A stretch of DNA of 64,000 nt from Chloroherpetonaceae bacterium (GTDB lineage Bacteria; Bacteroidota; Chlorobiia; Chlorobiales; Chloroherpetonaceae). The notes under the pieces were generated by a model that saw only the letters and a list, made by a program, of their open reading frames with translations, ran no database searches and was not told the origin of the DNA. Below are positions 9,428 through 18,712 of the stretch, piece after piece. The stretch lies in contig JANQGG010000023.1 of NCBI GenBank assembly GCA_028277445.1, forward strand, positions 1 to 64,000, given 5' to 3'. The position numbers and the translations under genes were made by a program. Position 1 is the first letter of the stretch, and each line of letters starts with the position of its first letter.

Positions 9428-9570
9428 AAGAAATTTGATTTTAATAACTTAAATGCTCTCAAATACTTGGTTTTGTCATAGAAACCATGCATATTTGGTA
9501 AATTTGTATTTAGGTACACCTAAAAGTGCCCTAGCAAAATACCATCAAATTTAAATTATACTATTGAACC

Positions 9571-10161
9571 ATGAGAATCATTTTAATGTTTTTAGTGGGT
9601 TTTTTCACATTACATTCTTTAGCGACTTCAGAGAGTATTGCCAAAGAAACTCAACGAAAAATTTCAAAAAAACAAGCTAAGGCGGCGGCTGAGAAACTTC
9701 AGAATATTGAACCAAGAAAGCTTATTTCGGGCGATAGTACGAAAGCTTTAACGAAATGGCTTGAAATGGAGAAGGAATATAAAAAAATTAAAGCCGAGGT
9801 TGATAAGCAAACAGTACGGTTAGAGTTTTTTAAAGAACGATTAGATAAAGCAAAAAAAGTAGCTGAGCTTTATAAAGCTCCGGGTAAAGATCCTGATTAC
9901 TTAAGAGATCAAAAAGAAGCTCAGGATAACGAAGCTCAGGCAAGTAAAAACTTTGATATTGAATCTAAAAAATTAGAAGGGTTAAAGTCGGAGTTAGCCG
10001 TATCGGAAAAACGATACAACATTGCTGAAAAAGCTTATAAAATTTACAATCCATCGCTTTCAGGATTTGCCGGAAAAGGCGTTAAGCCAAAACAAACAGA
10101 AGCTCCAAAAGCTACCAGCGCTCCATCAAAAGAAGTGCCTAAAGAAGCAGAAGGCAAATAA
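9571..10161 (+). CDS. Secreted lysine-rich coiled-coil protein, function unknown
   Basis: I do not recognise this 196-residue protein. It opens with a signal peptide (MRIILMFLVGFFTLHSLATS). A highly charged helical region of roughly 130 residues follows (Lys, Glu and Ala rich: KKQAKAAAEKLQ, WLEMEKEYKKIKAEVDKQ, LKSELAVSEKRYNIAEKAY) with heptad-like spacing of hydrophobics. The tail is Pro/Ala/Lys-rich and low-complexity. It is probably periplasmic. It lies 143 bp after bchY on the same strand and is followed by a strong terminator. A link to pigment synthesis is unsupported. Confidence 0.7.
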   Translation: MRIILMFLVGFFTLHSLATSESIAKETQRKISKKQAKAAAEKLQNIEPRKLISGDSTKALTKWLEMEKEYKKIKAEVDKQTVRLEFFKERLDKAKKVAELYKAPGKDPDYLRDQKEAQDNEAQASKNFDIESKKLEGLKSELAVSEKRYNIAEKAYKIYNPSLSGFAGKGVKPKQTEAPKATSAPSKEVPKEAEGK

Positions 10162-10190
10162 TTAGTTAAAAGTTTTATAGTATCAAGCAC

Positions 10191-10227
10191 AAAAAAAGGT
10201 TGTCATGAACATGACAACCTTTTTTTT
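10191..10227. terminator. Bidirectional rho-independent terminator
   Basis: A perfect 16-bp inverted repeat (GGTTGTCAT / ATGACAACC flanked by A7 and T7) around a GAAC loop, with an extra T. It separates the convergent coiled-coil gene and frr and can end both transcripts. Confidence 0.93.
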
Positions 10228-10255
10228 ACGTCTATTGAGTATGGAATAGCATAAG

Positions 10256-10816
10256 TTATACTTCCATAATTTCTTTCTCTTTATTATGTAGCATTTCATC
10301 AAGCGTTTTTTCATACTTGTGCGTTAAATTATCTGACTCCTTTTTAGAACGCACTCTTTCATCTTCAGTAATTTCTTTGGCTTTTTCAAGCTTTTCAATA
10401 GCATGATTCAGATCGCGGCGAATATTTCGAATGGCAACTTTACCATCTTCGGAGAGCTTTTTAGAAAGTTTAACATATTCGCGGCGTCGTTCTTCAGTTA
10501 ATGGGGGTACGACAACGCGGATATTTTGTCCGTCGGTTGCAGGGTTGAGCCCCAGGTTTGAGTCTCGAATAGATTTTTCAACCGGCGCCAGCATGTTTTT
10601 ATCCCATACCTGAACCATTAAGGTTTTTGAATCTTGAACCCCAACATTGCCCACTTGCTTAATCGGCATCAGTTGGCCGTAAGCTTCAACTTTAATGCCA
10701 TCAAGAAGGGTTGGCGACGCTTTTCCGGTGCGCAATGAGCCTAATTCGTGACGCACGCTTTCAACGGATTTTTTCATTCGGGTTTCAGCGTCTTTAAATG
10801 ATTCTTTAACAGACAT
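10256..10816 (-). CDS. frr: Ribosome recycling factor
   Basis: RRF works with EF-G to split post-termination ribosomes. The 186-residue product has the standard length and landmarks: an N-terminal helix ending in LRTGKASPTLLDGIKVEAYG, domain II with MPIKQVGNVGVQDSKTLMVQVWDK, then GLNPATDGQNIRVVVPPLTEERRREYVKLSKKL and the long C-terminal helices. The ATG at 10816 matches the family start. In many bacteria frr follows pyrH or tsf, but here it stands alone between a terminator and the divergent region before rpmE2. Confidence 0.97.
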   Translation of the reverse strand: MSVKESFKDAETRMKKSVESVRHELGSLRTGKASPTLLDGIKVEAYGQLMPIKQVGNVGVQDSKTLMVQVWDKNMLAPVEKSIRDSNLGLNPATDGQNIRVVVPPLTEERRREYVKLSKKLSEDGKVAIRNIRRDLNHAIEKLEKAKEITEDERVRSKKESDNLTHKYEKTLDEMLHNKEKEIMEV

Positions 10817-10934
10817 ACGTGTATTCGTTTAAGTGTTTAAGTTCTCTTTATAAATAAAATGCCCAAACATATACGACATAACAGGGCGTACATCTTTGAG
10901 CATTAAAAACATGATCGCGAGCGGTGCGTTGAAT

Positions 10935-11204
10935 CTACTTTTTGGAATCAGCAGATTTTTTTTGACCAAAACGCTTATTAAATCTTTCAACTCTACCGGC
11001 AGTATCTAAAATAATGTTTTGTCCGGTGAAAAACGGGTGCGAAGTACTGCTGATTTCAACTTTACATAGCGGATACTCATTTCCATCTTCCCATTTAATG
11101 GTTTCTTTGGTTTGAACGCACGATCTTGTTACAAACATTTCACCATTTGATAAATCCTGAAAAACGACAGGTCTATAATTTTTAGGATGGATTCCTTTCT
11201 TCAT
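10935..11204 (-). CDS. rpmE2: 50S ribosomal protein L31, type B
   Basis: The 89-residue protein begins [21 protein letters not shown] and contains [12 protein letters not shown] and the terminal [14 protein letters not shown]. These are the hallmarks of the longer type B L31 that lacks the zinc-binding CxxC set. Type B paralogues often replace the zinc form when zinc is limiting. I see no Zur-like site in the short upstream region (11205-11299), which is shared with divergent recG. A Lys/Ser-rich tail closes the protein. Confidence 0.95.
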   Translation of the reverse strand: MKKGIHPKNYRPVVFQDLSNGEMFVTRSCVQTKETIKWEDGNEYPLCKVEISSTSHPFFTGQNIILDTAGRVERFNKRFGQKKSADSKK

Positions 11205-11299
11205 GATCGTAATTGTCTATATTTGATATGTACTTTTCTGTTCTATAAACTTTTAATATAAAAAGAATTATCCCTTAAAAAAAGTCTTGTTTAGCCTTT

Positions 11300-13429
11300 A
11301 TGATAAAACAACGCACGATTCGTCAGCAAGAGATTCAGTATTTAAAAGGAGTTGGGCCAAAAAAATCGTTGGCTTTTAAATCGGTGGGGATAAACACTTT
11401 TGAAGACCTGCTGTTTTATTTCCCTAGAACGTACCTGGATCGCACCGGGCTGAAAAGTATTGGTTCATTGATAGAAGGCGACATGACAACCGTGGTTGGC
11501 ATTATTCATCAAGTTAGTCTTGAAGGACATGTTCCAAGAAGAAAGCGTTTGAAAGTTGCATTGCGCGATAAAACCGGGTTTATGGAACTGGTTTGGTTTC
11601 AAGGGGCAGGGTTTCTGGAAAAGAAGTTTAAACGGGGCGATGCGTTGGCGGTGTTTGGAAAAGTTGGATTTTTTAACCGTACCCCGCAAATGACCCACCC
11701 TGAATTTGACCATTTATCCGATACAGATGAAAATGGCAATCAGCTTCAAAATGATTACGAGTTGTTTAATACCGGACAAATTGTGGCGTTGTACCCTTTA
11801 ACGGAAGCGTTAAAGAAACAAGGCATTACTTCCAGGATTCTTCGTCAGAAAATCAAACAGGTTTATGAAACATTAAATGGCCACATTCAAGAAAATCTTT
11901 CTATAGATTTGATCCGAAACTATCAATTGATGCCGCTCTGCCAGGCATTAAAGGAAACGCATTTTCCAACCTCAAAAGAGCGCTTAAACCAGGCATTGTA
12001 CCGATTGAAATGGTCGGAGTTGTTTTTTTTACAAGTGTTGTTTGCCTTGCGACAAAAAACGCAGCAAAAACGCCATGCAAAAGTTTTTGAACATGTTGGC
12101 GAGTTTACACAACGGTTATATGCCAAGTTGCCATTTGAAATGACAGACGCCCAAAAGAATGTCATTCGTGAAATCCGAAAAGATTTAAAAAGCGGCATTC
12201 AGATGAATCGTTTGGTTCAGGGCGATGTTGGCAGCGGTAAAACGCTCGTCGGATTGTTTGCGATGATGGTGGCCTTGGATAATGGTATTCAATGTGCATT
12301 TATGGCGCCAACCGAAATTTTAGCCACCCAGCATTATTTAACCATGAAAAAAATGGTAGAACCGTTAGGAATTGAAGTGGCTTTGCTGGTGGGCAAACAA
12401 CGAAAAAAAGAGCGTGAAAATGTTTTAAGCGGTTTGAGCGATGGCCGGATCAACATATGCATTGGCACACATGCTTTAATTGAAGAAGGTGTGGCGTTTC
12501 ATGAGTTAGGCCTGGTGATTATTGATGAACAGCATCGATTTGGGGTTATGCAACGAAAGAAAATGCATGAAAAATCACTAAATCCTCATATGCTTTTAAT
12601 GACGGCAACGCCGATACCACGAACTTTAACCATGACGGTCTATGGCGATTTAAATGTGTCGGTCATCAATGAGATGCCGAAAAACCGCAAACCTATCATT
12701 ACCCGTTTAAGGTATGAATCCGAAGAAGGGACGGCGTTTAATCATGTCGCTGAAGAAATTCAAAACGGCAGACAGGCTTATGTGGTGTTTCCATTGGTGG
12801 AGGAATCTGAAAAGATGGATTTGGCGGCTGCAAAAGAAAGTTACGAGCGGATAAAAGCGGATTTCAAAGACATTTGTGATGTGGCATTGATTCACGGGCA
12901 GATGAAGTCGCAGGAAAAAGATGAGGTCATGGAGCGTTTTGGCAGCGGCAAAACCAAAATACTGGTGGGAACAACCGTCATTGAAGTCGGCGTAGATGTG
13001 CCTAACGCCAGTATTATCCTGATTGAGCATGCCGAACGGTTTGGCCTTTCACAGCTCCATCAATTAAGAGGACGTGTGGGCAGAGGCGAGCATCAGTCGT
13101 ATTGTTATTTGATGTACTCAAAATTAAGTCAGGAGGCCAGGGTGCGATTGAAAGCCATGGAAGAAAGCTCGGATGGATTTAAAATCTCGGAAATTGATGC
13201 GCGTTTAAGAGGCGCAGGGAATATTATGGGAACGGAGCAATCGGGAATTGTAAATGATTTAAAAATTGCCAATTTAAATGAAGATTTAGATATTTTGATC
13301 TCGTCGCGCAATGCAGCATTTCAGCTCATTGAACATGATCCGGAACTTAAAAAAGATGGCCATGAAATGATCAAATCATACTTTTCTAAACATTACCACA
13401 ACAAATCTATTTTAGCTGATATTGGATAA
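11300..13429 (+). CDS. recG: ATP-dependent DNA helicase RecG
   Basis: RecG remodels stalled forks and Holliday junctions. The 709-residue protein has the N-terminal wedge/OB domain (YLKGVGPKKSLAFKSVGI, then TVVGIIHQVSLEG and VALRDKTGFMELVWFQG, about residues 10-160). Its superfamily-2 helicase core has Walker A GDVGSGKT, the box IIDEQHRFGVMQR, MTATPIPRTL, TTVIEVGVDVPNAS and QLRGRVGRG, and it ends with the TRG-type region DGFKISEIDARLRGAGNIMGTEQSG. Length is normal. The stop overlaps the rsgA start, so the two are probably translationally coupled. Confidence 0.97.
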   Translation: MIKQRTIRQQEIQYLKGVGPKKSLAFKSVGINTFEDLLFYFPRTYLDRTGLKSIGSLIEGDMTTVVGIIHQVSLEGHVPRRKRLKVALRDKTGFMELVWFQGAGFLEKKFKRGDALAVFGKVGFFNRTPQMTHPEFDHLSDTDENGNQLQNDYELFNTGQIVALYPLTEALKKQGITSRILRQKIKQVYETLNGHIQENLSIDLIRNYQLMPLCQALKETHFPTSKERLNQALYRLKWSELFFLQVLFALRQKTQQKRHAKVFEHVGEFTQRLYAKLPFEMTDAQKNVIREIRKDLKSGIQMNRLVQGDVGSGKTLVGLFAMMVALDNGIQCAFMAPTEILATQHYLTMKKMVEPLGIEVALLVGKQRKKERENVLSGLSDGRINICIGTHALIEEGVAFHELGLVIIDEQHRFGVMQRKKMHEKSLNPHMLLMTATPIPRTLTMTVYGDLNVSVINEMPKNRKPIITRLRYESEEGTAFNHVAEEIQNGRQAYVVFPLVEESEKMDLAAAKESYERIKADFKDICDVALIHGQMKSQEKDEVMERFGSGKTKILVGTTVIEVGVDVPNASIILIEHAERFGLSQLHQLRGRVGRGEHQSYCYLMYSKLSQEARVRLKAMEESSDGFKISEIDARLRGAGNIMGTEQSGIVNDLKIANLNEDLDILISSRNAAFQLIEHDPELKKDGHEMIKSYFSKHYHNKSILADIG

Positions 13430-14420
13430 ACTGTCTTTAAAATCGCTTCAAGTCTCCGAAACCAGTATAAACCATGAAGGTTTGGTCTATGAAGTTTTAG
13501 GTACGCATTATATGGTTAGGACGAGCGCTGGTGAGTTTTTCAAATGCAAAACCATTAAAAGCACACAAACCGAAAATCCCGATTCAACGCTTGTGGTTGT
13601 AGGGGATTGGGTTCAGTTTAAATCCATTCAGCCCAATTCGGATATAGATATCCCCGAAGGGATTATTCTAAAGGTGTTGGCGCGCAAAATGCGTTTGGCC
13701 AGAAAACGCAATCGAAAAACCAATCGTAGCGGTGAAGTTGAGCATGTTTTAGCCAGCAATATTGATCAGCTTGTGATTGTAGCTTCGGGCACGATGCCGC
13801 CGCTCCGCAAAGGCTTGATTGATCGTTATTTGGCATTTGCTGAAGCCGAAGGCCTTAAGGTGTTGATCGTCATTAATAAGCTGGATTTAAGCTCTGCTGA
13901 AGAGCTTGACCAGCAAATGAAAGTTTATTCCGATTTAGGCTATGATGTATTGCTGGTAAGCGCTAAAACCAAATCCCATATCGAAAAACTAAGAGATTGT
14001 TTGGTTGGAAAAATTTCGGTGTTAAGCGGGCATTCCGGAGTGGGCAAATCATCGTTGATAAACACATTGGTTGGCAGTATGGATTTAAAAACCGGCGATT
14101 TAAGTCAAAAGTCCATGAAAGGCGCTCATGTTACTTCAGGAGCAACAATGTTGGTTATTTCCGGGAACAATCAAACCGACTCGGGACTTGTCATAGATAC
14201 GCCAGGCATTCGTGAATTTGCGCTAATAGATATTGATAAGCAAAACCTGCGTCATTATTTTATTGAATTTTCAGAATTTGCAGAGGATTGCAAGTACAGT
14301 TCGTGTTTGCATCTGAACGAGCCGGGTTGTGCAGTCATTCGTGCGGTTGAAGATGGAGACATCGATCAGGAGCGCTATAAGAATTATGTCTCAATTTTTG
14401 ATACGTTGGACAATAATTAA
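13422..14420 (+). CDS. rsgA: Ribosome biogenesis GTPase RsgA
   Basis: RsgA is a circularly permuted GTPase acting late in 30S maturation. The 332-residue protein has an N-terminal OB fold (GLVYEVLGTHYMVRTSAG). The motifs come in permuted order: G4 VINKLDL, G1 LSGHSGVGKSSLINTL, G2 region GAHVTSGATM, and G3 DTPGIREF. A C-terminal zinc site CKYSSCLHLNEPGCAV supplies Cys-Cys-His-Cys. The start is TTG at 13422, lying inside the end of recG and overlapping it by 8 nt; no in-frame ATG occurs nearby, so coupling to recG is likely. Confidence 0.95.
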   Translation: MDKLSLKSLQVSETSINHEGLVYEVLGTHYMVRTSAGEFFKCKTIKSTQTENPDSTLVVVGDWVQFKSIQPNSDIDIPEGIILKVLARKMRLARKRNRKTNRSGEVEHVLASNIDQLVIVASGTMPPLRKGLIDRYLAFAEAEGLKVLIVINKLDLSSAEELDQQMKVYSDLGYDVLLVSAKTKSHIEKLRDCLVGKISVLSGHSGVGKSSLINTLVGSMDLKTGDLSQKSMKGAHVTSGATMLVISGNNQTDSGLVIDTPGIREFALIDIDKQNLRHYFIEFSEFAEDCKYSSCLHLNEPGCAVIRAVEDGDIDQERYKNYVSIFDTLDNN

Positions 14421-14511
14421 TTCAGCCTTGAAATAATTTCCTTTTAACCTACCGGTTCTATTTATTATTTTAGCTACACAAAAAAAACACATAGATAAAA
14501 ACGATTTGCAT

Positions 14512-15888
14512 ATGTCAATAACTTCAATTAATCCGGCAACTGAAGAGGTGATTGCCACGTATGATTCAATGTCAAAGGATGAACTGATCTCAATTGTCCG
14601 TTCATCCCAAATGGATTTTATGGATTGGAAACAGCTTTCAATGAATGAGCGATCACGATTTTTACACAACCTGGCCAATTGTCTTCGTGAAGAAAAAAAG
14701 GAATTAGCCTGCCTTGTCACGTCTGAAATGGGCAAGCCAATTCGCGAGGCTGAAGCCGAAGTTGAAAAATGTGCCTGGGTATGTGAATTTTATGCTGATA
14801 AATCCGATGAGTTTTTAGCCCCTGAATTTGTTGAAACCGACGCCACGCAAAGCTGGATTGCTTTTCAACCGATCGGTTTGGTGTTGAGCATTATGCCGTG
14901 GAATTTTCCATTATGGCAAGTCATGCGATTTGCTGCGCCTGCTGTGATGGCCGGCAATGGCTGCATAGTCAAACATGCGCCTAATGTTACGGGTTGTGCG
15001 CTGGCTATTGAGAAACTGTTTAGAAAAGCGGGATTTCCCGATCATCTTTACCGGACATTGTTAATTTCGATAGATGAGGTTAATGACCGGGTTGGAGAGT
15101 TAATCAATCACCCCGATATCCGTGCCGTAACCTTAACGGGGAGCACGGGCGCCGGACGTAAAATTGCTGAAAAAGCTGGAACGGCCCTTAAAAAAACCGT
15201 TCTGGAACTAGGTGGAAGCGATCCGTACATCATCCTAGAAGACGCCGATCTGGACGAAGCGATCAATTCATGTGTCTTTTCGCGCCTTCAGAATGCCGGA
15301 CAAAGTTGCGTGGCGGCAAAACGCTATTTGGTTTCGGAAAGCCTCAAAGAGGAGTTTGAAGAAAAAATGGTCGAAAACTTCTCGCAAAAAGTGATGGGCG
15401 ATCCAATGGATCCAAACACCAACATTGGTCCAATGGCTCGCGTTGATCTTCGGGATGAGTTGCATGATCAGGTTGAACGAAGCGTGGCTAGCGGCGCTAA
15501 ATTGCTTGTAGGCGGTCAAAAGCCTGCTCAAAAAGGATACTTCTATCCCCCAACGCTTTTAACGAATATTCAGCCTAATATGCCGGTTTATTATGAAGAA
15601 ACTTTTGGGCCGGTTGCATCAATTATTACATTTAAAAATGATAATGAAGCGCTGCAAATTGCCAACGATTCACCTTTTGGCTTAGGCTCGGCTGTGTTTT
15701 CCAAAAATATTGAGCGGGCTCAGGAGTTGGCTTCGCAAATTGAAGCCGGCAATTGTTTTATTAATTCGATGGTGAAATCCGATCCGCGATTACCTTTTGG
15801 AGGGCTTAAAGATTCGGGTTATGGCCGCGAGCTTTCTCATTTTGGGATTCGTGAATTTGTAAATATCAAAACAGTTTATATTAAATAA
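14512..15888 (+). CDS. NAD(P)-dependent aldehyde dehydrogenase, succinate-semialdehyde type
   Basis: The 458-residue protein begins at ATG 14512 (a TTG two codons upstream is less likely) with [13 protein letters not shown]. Key sites are [30 protein letters not shown] (cofactor/oxyanion region), [15 protein letters not shown], the general base in [11 protein letters not shown], and the catalytic cysteine in [14 protein letters not shown]. The end is [15 protein letters not shown]. The size and the short N-terminus match the 455-residue semialdehyde dehydrogenases (GabD/Sad-like). The exact substrate is inferred. It stands alone; the next gene starts 41 bp later with its own ribosome site. 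Confidence 0.85.
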   Translation: MSITSINPATEEVIATYDSMSKDELISIVRSSQMDFMDWKQLSMNERSRFLHNLANCLREEKKELACLVTSEMGKPIREAEAEVEKCAWVCEFYADKSDEFLAPEFVETDATQSWIAFQPIGLVLSIMPWNFPLWQVMRFAAPAVMAGNGCIVKHAPNVTGCALAIEKLFRKAGFPDHLYRTLLISIDEVNDRVGELINHPDIRAVTLTGSTGAGRKIAEKAGTALKKTVLELGGSDPYIILEDADLDEAINSCVFSRLQNAGQSCVAAKRYLVSESLKEEFEEKMVENFSQKVMGDPMDPNTNIGPMARVDLRDELHDQVERSVASGAKLLVGGQKPAQKGYFYPPTLLTNIQPNMPVYYEETFGPVASIITFKNDNEALQIANDSPFGLGSAVFSKNIERAQELASQIEAGNCFINSMVKSDPRLPFGGLKDSGYGRELSHFGIREFVNIKTVYIK

Positions 15889-15929
15889 AATCAACATCAA
15901 TCATTTATCATCACTGAAAGGCGTGAATT

Positions 15930-16430
15930 ATGGAAAAAAAGACAGTAAAGATTTTATTTGTATGTTTTGGAAATATTTGCCGATCTCCTACAGCGGCTGC
16001 CGTATTTAAAAAGCTTGTTGCGGAAGAAGGATTTCATGAACAGATTGAAGTTGATAGCGCCGGAACTTCGGGGTATCATATTGGCGATGCTGCCGATCCA
16101 AGATCTATTGATGCGGCTTCAAAAAGAAATGTGGATTTGAGCGATCACAGAGGAAGGCGGGTGGAAGAAGCTGACTTTGAAAAGTACCATTACGTGATTG
16201 CAATGGATAACGAAAATTATAGCAACCTGGCAACCCTTTGCACAGCCGGCAACTGGGGTAAATTAAAGATGTTTTTGGATTACTCCAATGAATTTGAAGG
16301 TCGTGAAGTCCCTGATCCTTATTATGGCGGTGAAAGGGGTTTTGAAGTTGTGTTGGATATGGCTGAGTCGGCTTCCAAGGGATTGCTTAAAGAAATTAAA
16401 GAAACCTATTTTGTTTCTACAGACGCTTAA
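15930..16430 (+). CDS. Low-molecular-weight protein tyrosine phosphatase family
   Basis: The 166-residue protein has the phosphate-binding loop CFGNICRSPTAAAVF near its N-terminus (CxxxxxRS) and the general-acid aspartate in VPDPYYGGERGF. DSAGTSGYHIGDAADPRS is the family's second signature. Because the next gene, 24 bp downstream, is a fructosamine-kinase homologue, its substrate may be a sugar-phosphate adduct on protein. LMW-PTPs are known to dephosphorylate protein-bound ribulosamine 5-phosphate, giving the substrate for a ketosamine 3-kinase. A role in tyrosine dephosphorylation remains possible. The ATG follows GAAAGG. Confidence 0.92.
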   Translation: MEKKTVKILFVCFGNICRSPTAAAVFKKLVAEEGFHEQIEVDSAGTSGYHIGDAADPRSIDAASKRNVDLSDHRGRRVEEADFEKYHYVIAMDNENYSNLATLCTAGNWGKLKMFLDYSNEFEGREVPDPYYGGERGFEVVLDMAESASKGLLKEIKETYFVSTDA

Positions 16431-16454
16431 TCATTTTAATGAAGTTGTCTGGAA

Positions 16455-17321
16455 ATGACCATGATGAATCAGAACCTATATAATGATATTGAAAAGGCCG
16501 TTGGAAAGCGGCCTTTTAACATTAAACCCCTCAGCGGTGGGTGTGTGGGTGAAGTGATCAGGATTGACTTTCAAGACAATGAAACATTGGTGGGTAAAAT
16601 CGGCAACGGATCAAATTCCAGCCTATCCATAGAAGGCAATATGCTGGACTATTTAAACCGGCATACCAAGCTGCCCGTGCCCCGCGTGGTTCATAACTCA
16701 GATCAATTGCTCATCATGACATTCATCGAGGGCAACGATCCCATTGATTATCATGCCGCACAAGATGCCGCAAAACTTCTGGCCGATCTTCACCGGATAA
16801 ATGCATCTCAGTTTGGTTTTGATTATCCCACATTAATTGGCGGCTTGCATCAACCCAATGCCAAGAACGACTCCTGGATAGATTTCTTCGCACAAGAGCG
16901 CCTGCTTTATATGGCAAAGGATGCGTTAAATGCTTCGCGTATTTCTAGCAAGCTCATGTCGCGTATTGAGGCTTTTGCTGGAGATTTACATCAGTTTATC
17001 GCCGAACCTGCTAAGCCATCGTTATTGCACGGCGATATTTGGGGTGGAAATGTAATTGTACAAGACGGCAAAATTTCAGGATTTATTGATCCGGCGATTT
17101 ATTTCGGACATCCCGAAATTGAACTGGCGTTTATTACCTTGTTTAGCACATTTGGATCGGAATTTTTCAATGCCTATGACGAGGATTATGGCATTGAACC
17201 CAGATTTTTTACTGAGCGTCGCGATATCTACAACCTTTATCCGCTCCTGGTTCATTCACGGCTTTTTGGCGGGCATTATCCCTTCCAGGTAGAAAGCACG
17301 CTTAAACGCTTTGGCTATTAA
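16455..17321 (+). CDS. Fructosamine/ketosamine 3-kinase family protein
   Basis: A 288-residue kinase of the FN3K/aminoglycoside-phosphotransferase fold. Visible motifs are LSGGCVGEVIRI (nucleotide loop), LVGKIG (lysine), the family block EGNMLDYLNRH, LADLHRI, the catalytic loop LLHGDIWGGNVIV and the metal aspartate in GFIDPAIYFGHPEIELAF; it ends FGGHYPFQVESTLKRFGY. These kinases phosphorylate C3 of Amadori sugars on proteins so that the adduct falls off. The gene follows the phosphatase by 24 bp, presumably in one operon. ATGs at 16455, 16461 and 16464 are all possible starts. The exact sugar (ribulosamine or erythrulosamine more likely than fructosamine in bacteria) is inferred. Confidence 0.9.
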   Translation: MTMMNQNLYNDIEKAVGKRPFNIKPLSGGCVGEVIRIDFQDNETLVGKIGNGSNSSLSIEGNMLDYLNRHTKLPVPRVVHNSDQLLIMTFIEGNDPIDYHAAQDAAKLLADLHRINASQFGFDYPTLIGGLHQPNAKNDSWIDFFAQERLLYMAKDALNASRISSKLMSRIEAFAGDLHQFIAEPAKPSLLHGDIWGGNVIVQDGKISGFIDPAIYFGHPEIELAFITLFSTFGSEFFNAYDEDYGIEPRFFTERRDIYNLYPLLVHSRLFGGHYPFQVESTLKRFGY

Positions 17322-17346
17322 CGCACAACCCAGATTTTAAGTACAT

Positions 17347-18078
17347 ATGTCTCAATCCATTTATGGCCGTAATGCGGTTTTGGAACTTTTGCGAACAAAA
17401 CCCGATGATGTTGAAAAGATTTATTTTCAGTTTAATACCGACCATTACAAGCTCAAAGAAATTTTAATTACGGCGAAACGCCACAAGATCTCCATCGGCA
17501 AAGCTCGGAATCAAACGTTAATTGAACTGGCCAAAACCGATAAGCATCAAGGCGTATGTGCGCTAGTCAGCCCAACCCGCTATTATGAGCTGGATGATAT
17601 AATAACCCAAAAACGAGGCAAGCATCGTTTGTTTGTATTGCTGGATGGCCTGGAAGACCCGCACAATGTTGGCGCAATTATCAGAACGGCTGAAGCTTGC
17701 GGCGCAGATGCTGTGGTTGTGGTTCGCAATCAGGGCGCGCCGATTAATGCGGCTGTGAGTAAGGCATCGGCAGGTGCGTTGGCAACCATGAAAATTTGCA
17801 AAGTGGCTAATTTAAGCCAAACCATCGATACCCTGAAAAAGCACAACATTTGGGTGTATGGATTGGATATGCACGGCGATAAACCGTTCTATGATGTTGA
17901 TTTTAACGATGATGTGGCCATTGTTATCGGTTCGGAAGGAAAAGGCCTGCGCGATTTGGTTAGAAAACGCTGCGATGATATTCTCAGTATTCCAATCCTT
18001 GGCAATGTGGAATCACTGAACGCAAGCGTTTCAGCTGCCGTAGCGCTTTATGAAATTGTGCGCCAGCGCCTGGCATAA
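17347..18078 (+). CDS. rlmB: 23S rRNA (guanosine-2'-O)-methyltransferase RlmB / TrmH group 3
   Basis: This 243-residue SPOUT methyltransferase has an N-terminal L30e-like substrate-binding domain (SIYGRNAVLELLRTKPDDVEKIYF, ending near residue 70 with HQGVCALVSP). The knotted catalytic domain shows LLDGLEDPHNVGAIIRTAEACGADAV, IGSEGKGLRDLVRKRCD and IPILGNVESLNASVSAAVALYE, which are motifs 1 to 3. RlmB modifies G2251 of 23S rRNA in E. coli. It starts 25 bp after the kinase, so it may share that operon. Confidence 0.93.
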   Translation: MSQSIYGRNAVLELLRTKPDDVEKIYFQFNTDHYKLKEILITAKRHKISIGKARNQTLIELAKTDKHQGVCALVSPTRYYELDDIITQKRGKHRLFVLLDGLEDPHNVGAIIRTAEACGADAVVVVRNQGAPINAAVSKASAGALATMKICKVANLSQTIDTLKKHNIWVYGLDMHGDKPFYDVDFNDDVAIVIGSEGKGLRDLVRKRCDDILSIPILGNVESLNASVSAAVALYEIVRQRLA

Positions 18079-18224
18079 AGCGCTATTAAAAAAAATTAAT
18101 GTTGGATTTCAATTACAGTCTCATCTTGAGAGTGGATTTAGAGTACAAATTTTTGGCGTGGGATTGCCAAAAAGACAAATAAGTAATGACGAATTCATTA
18201 ATTTAAAGCTCATTATCCAACCAA

Positions 18225-18275
18225 GTCATGCCTGCGCAGGCAGGCATCTATAGGCTCCTGCTTTCGCAGGAGCGA
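18225..18275. repeat. Dispersed repeat families B and C-like palindromes
   Basis: GTCATGCCTGCGCAGG.. (palindrome at 18228-18247) is followed by CTCCTGC-TTTC-GCAGGAG (18255-18272), the same stem as at 1049-1066. The whole 18079-18712 gap carries no gene. It holds this cluster, the family A copy, the 24-bp palindrome, and several short 'AATGACGAATT' or 'ATTCGTCATT' boxes near 18184, 18333 and 18465. Confidence 0.55.
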
Positions 18276-18356
18276 CAAAAACAAAACCTCGTCATTAGTA
18301 GTCCGCATTTTGAAGAACAAAACACAAATATATTAATGACGAATTATTTTTAACAG

Positions 18357-18431
18357 GTCATCGCGAACGCCTGTAAGGCGTGCAGCGATCCAGAAAATGC
18401 GTCTGGATTGCTTCACTTCGTTCGCAATGAC
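18357..18431. repeat. Dispersed imperfect-palindrome repeat, family A, copy 2
   Basis: The element begins GTCATCGCGAACGCC and ends TTCGCAATGAC, with the inner arms GCGATCCAGA and TCTGGATTGC. It aligns over nearly its full length with the copy at 362-442; the differences lie mostly in the outer loop. Confidence 0.75.
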
Positions 18432-18538
18432 TTCATAGACATATGCTCAATTATAAATTCGTCATTGGAAGTTTAAATTTTTGGGATAGATGGCCAAATG
18501 CTAGAAAGGAAATGGCATGGTTCAAATGATTGTATTTT

Positions 18539-18562
18539 AACAAGGGGTTGCAACCCCTTGTT
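18539..18562. repeat. 24-bp perfect palindrome, copy 1
   Basis: A perfect palindrome with half-site AACAAGGGGTTG. The identical 24 bp recur at 55815-55838. It lies upstream of the pentapeptide-repeat gene and is a mobile or REP-like short palindrome rather than a terminator (no following U-run). Confidence 0.75.
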
Positions 18563-18712
18563 ACCTAAACTTTGCATTGGTTGCTGTAGGAGTAATTCAT
18601 GAAATGCCCCAGTGAATTTCCAACGCTCAATTAAGACATAAAAAGCACATTTGTTTAAACTTCCTCCAATCCCTAATTTCTTGATAGTTCTCTCAACATT
18701 ACCATTACACAT

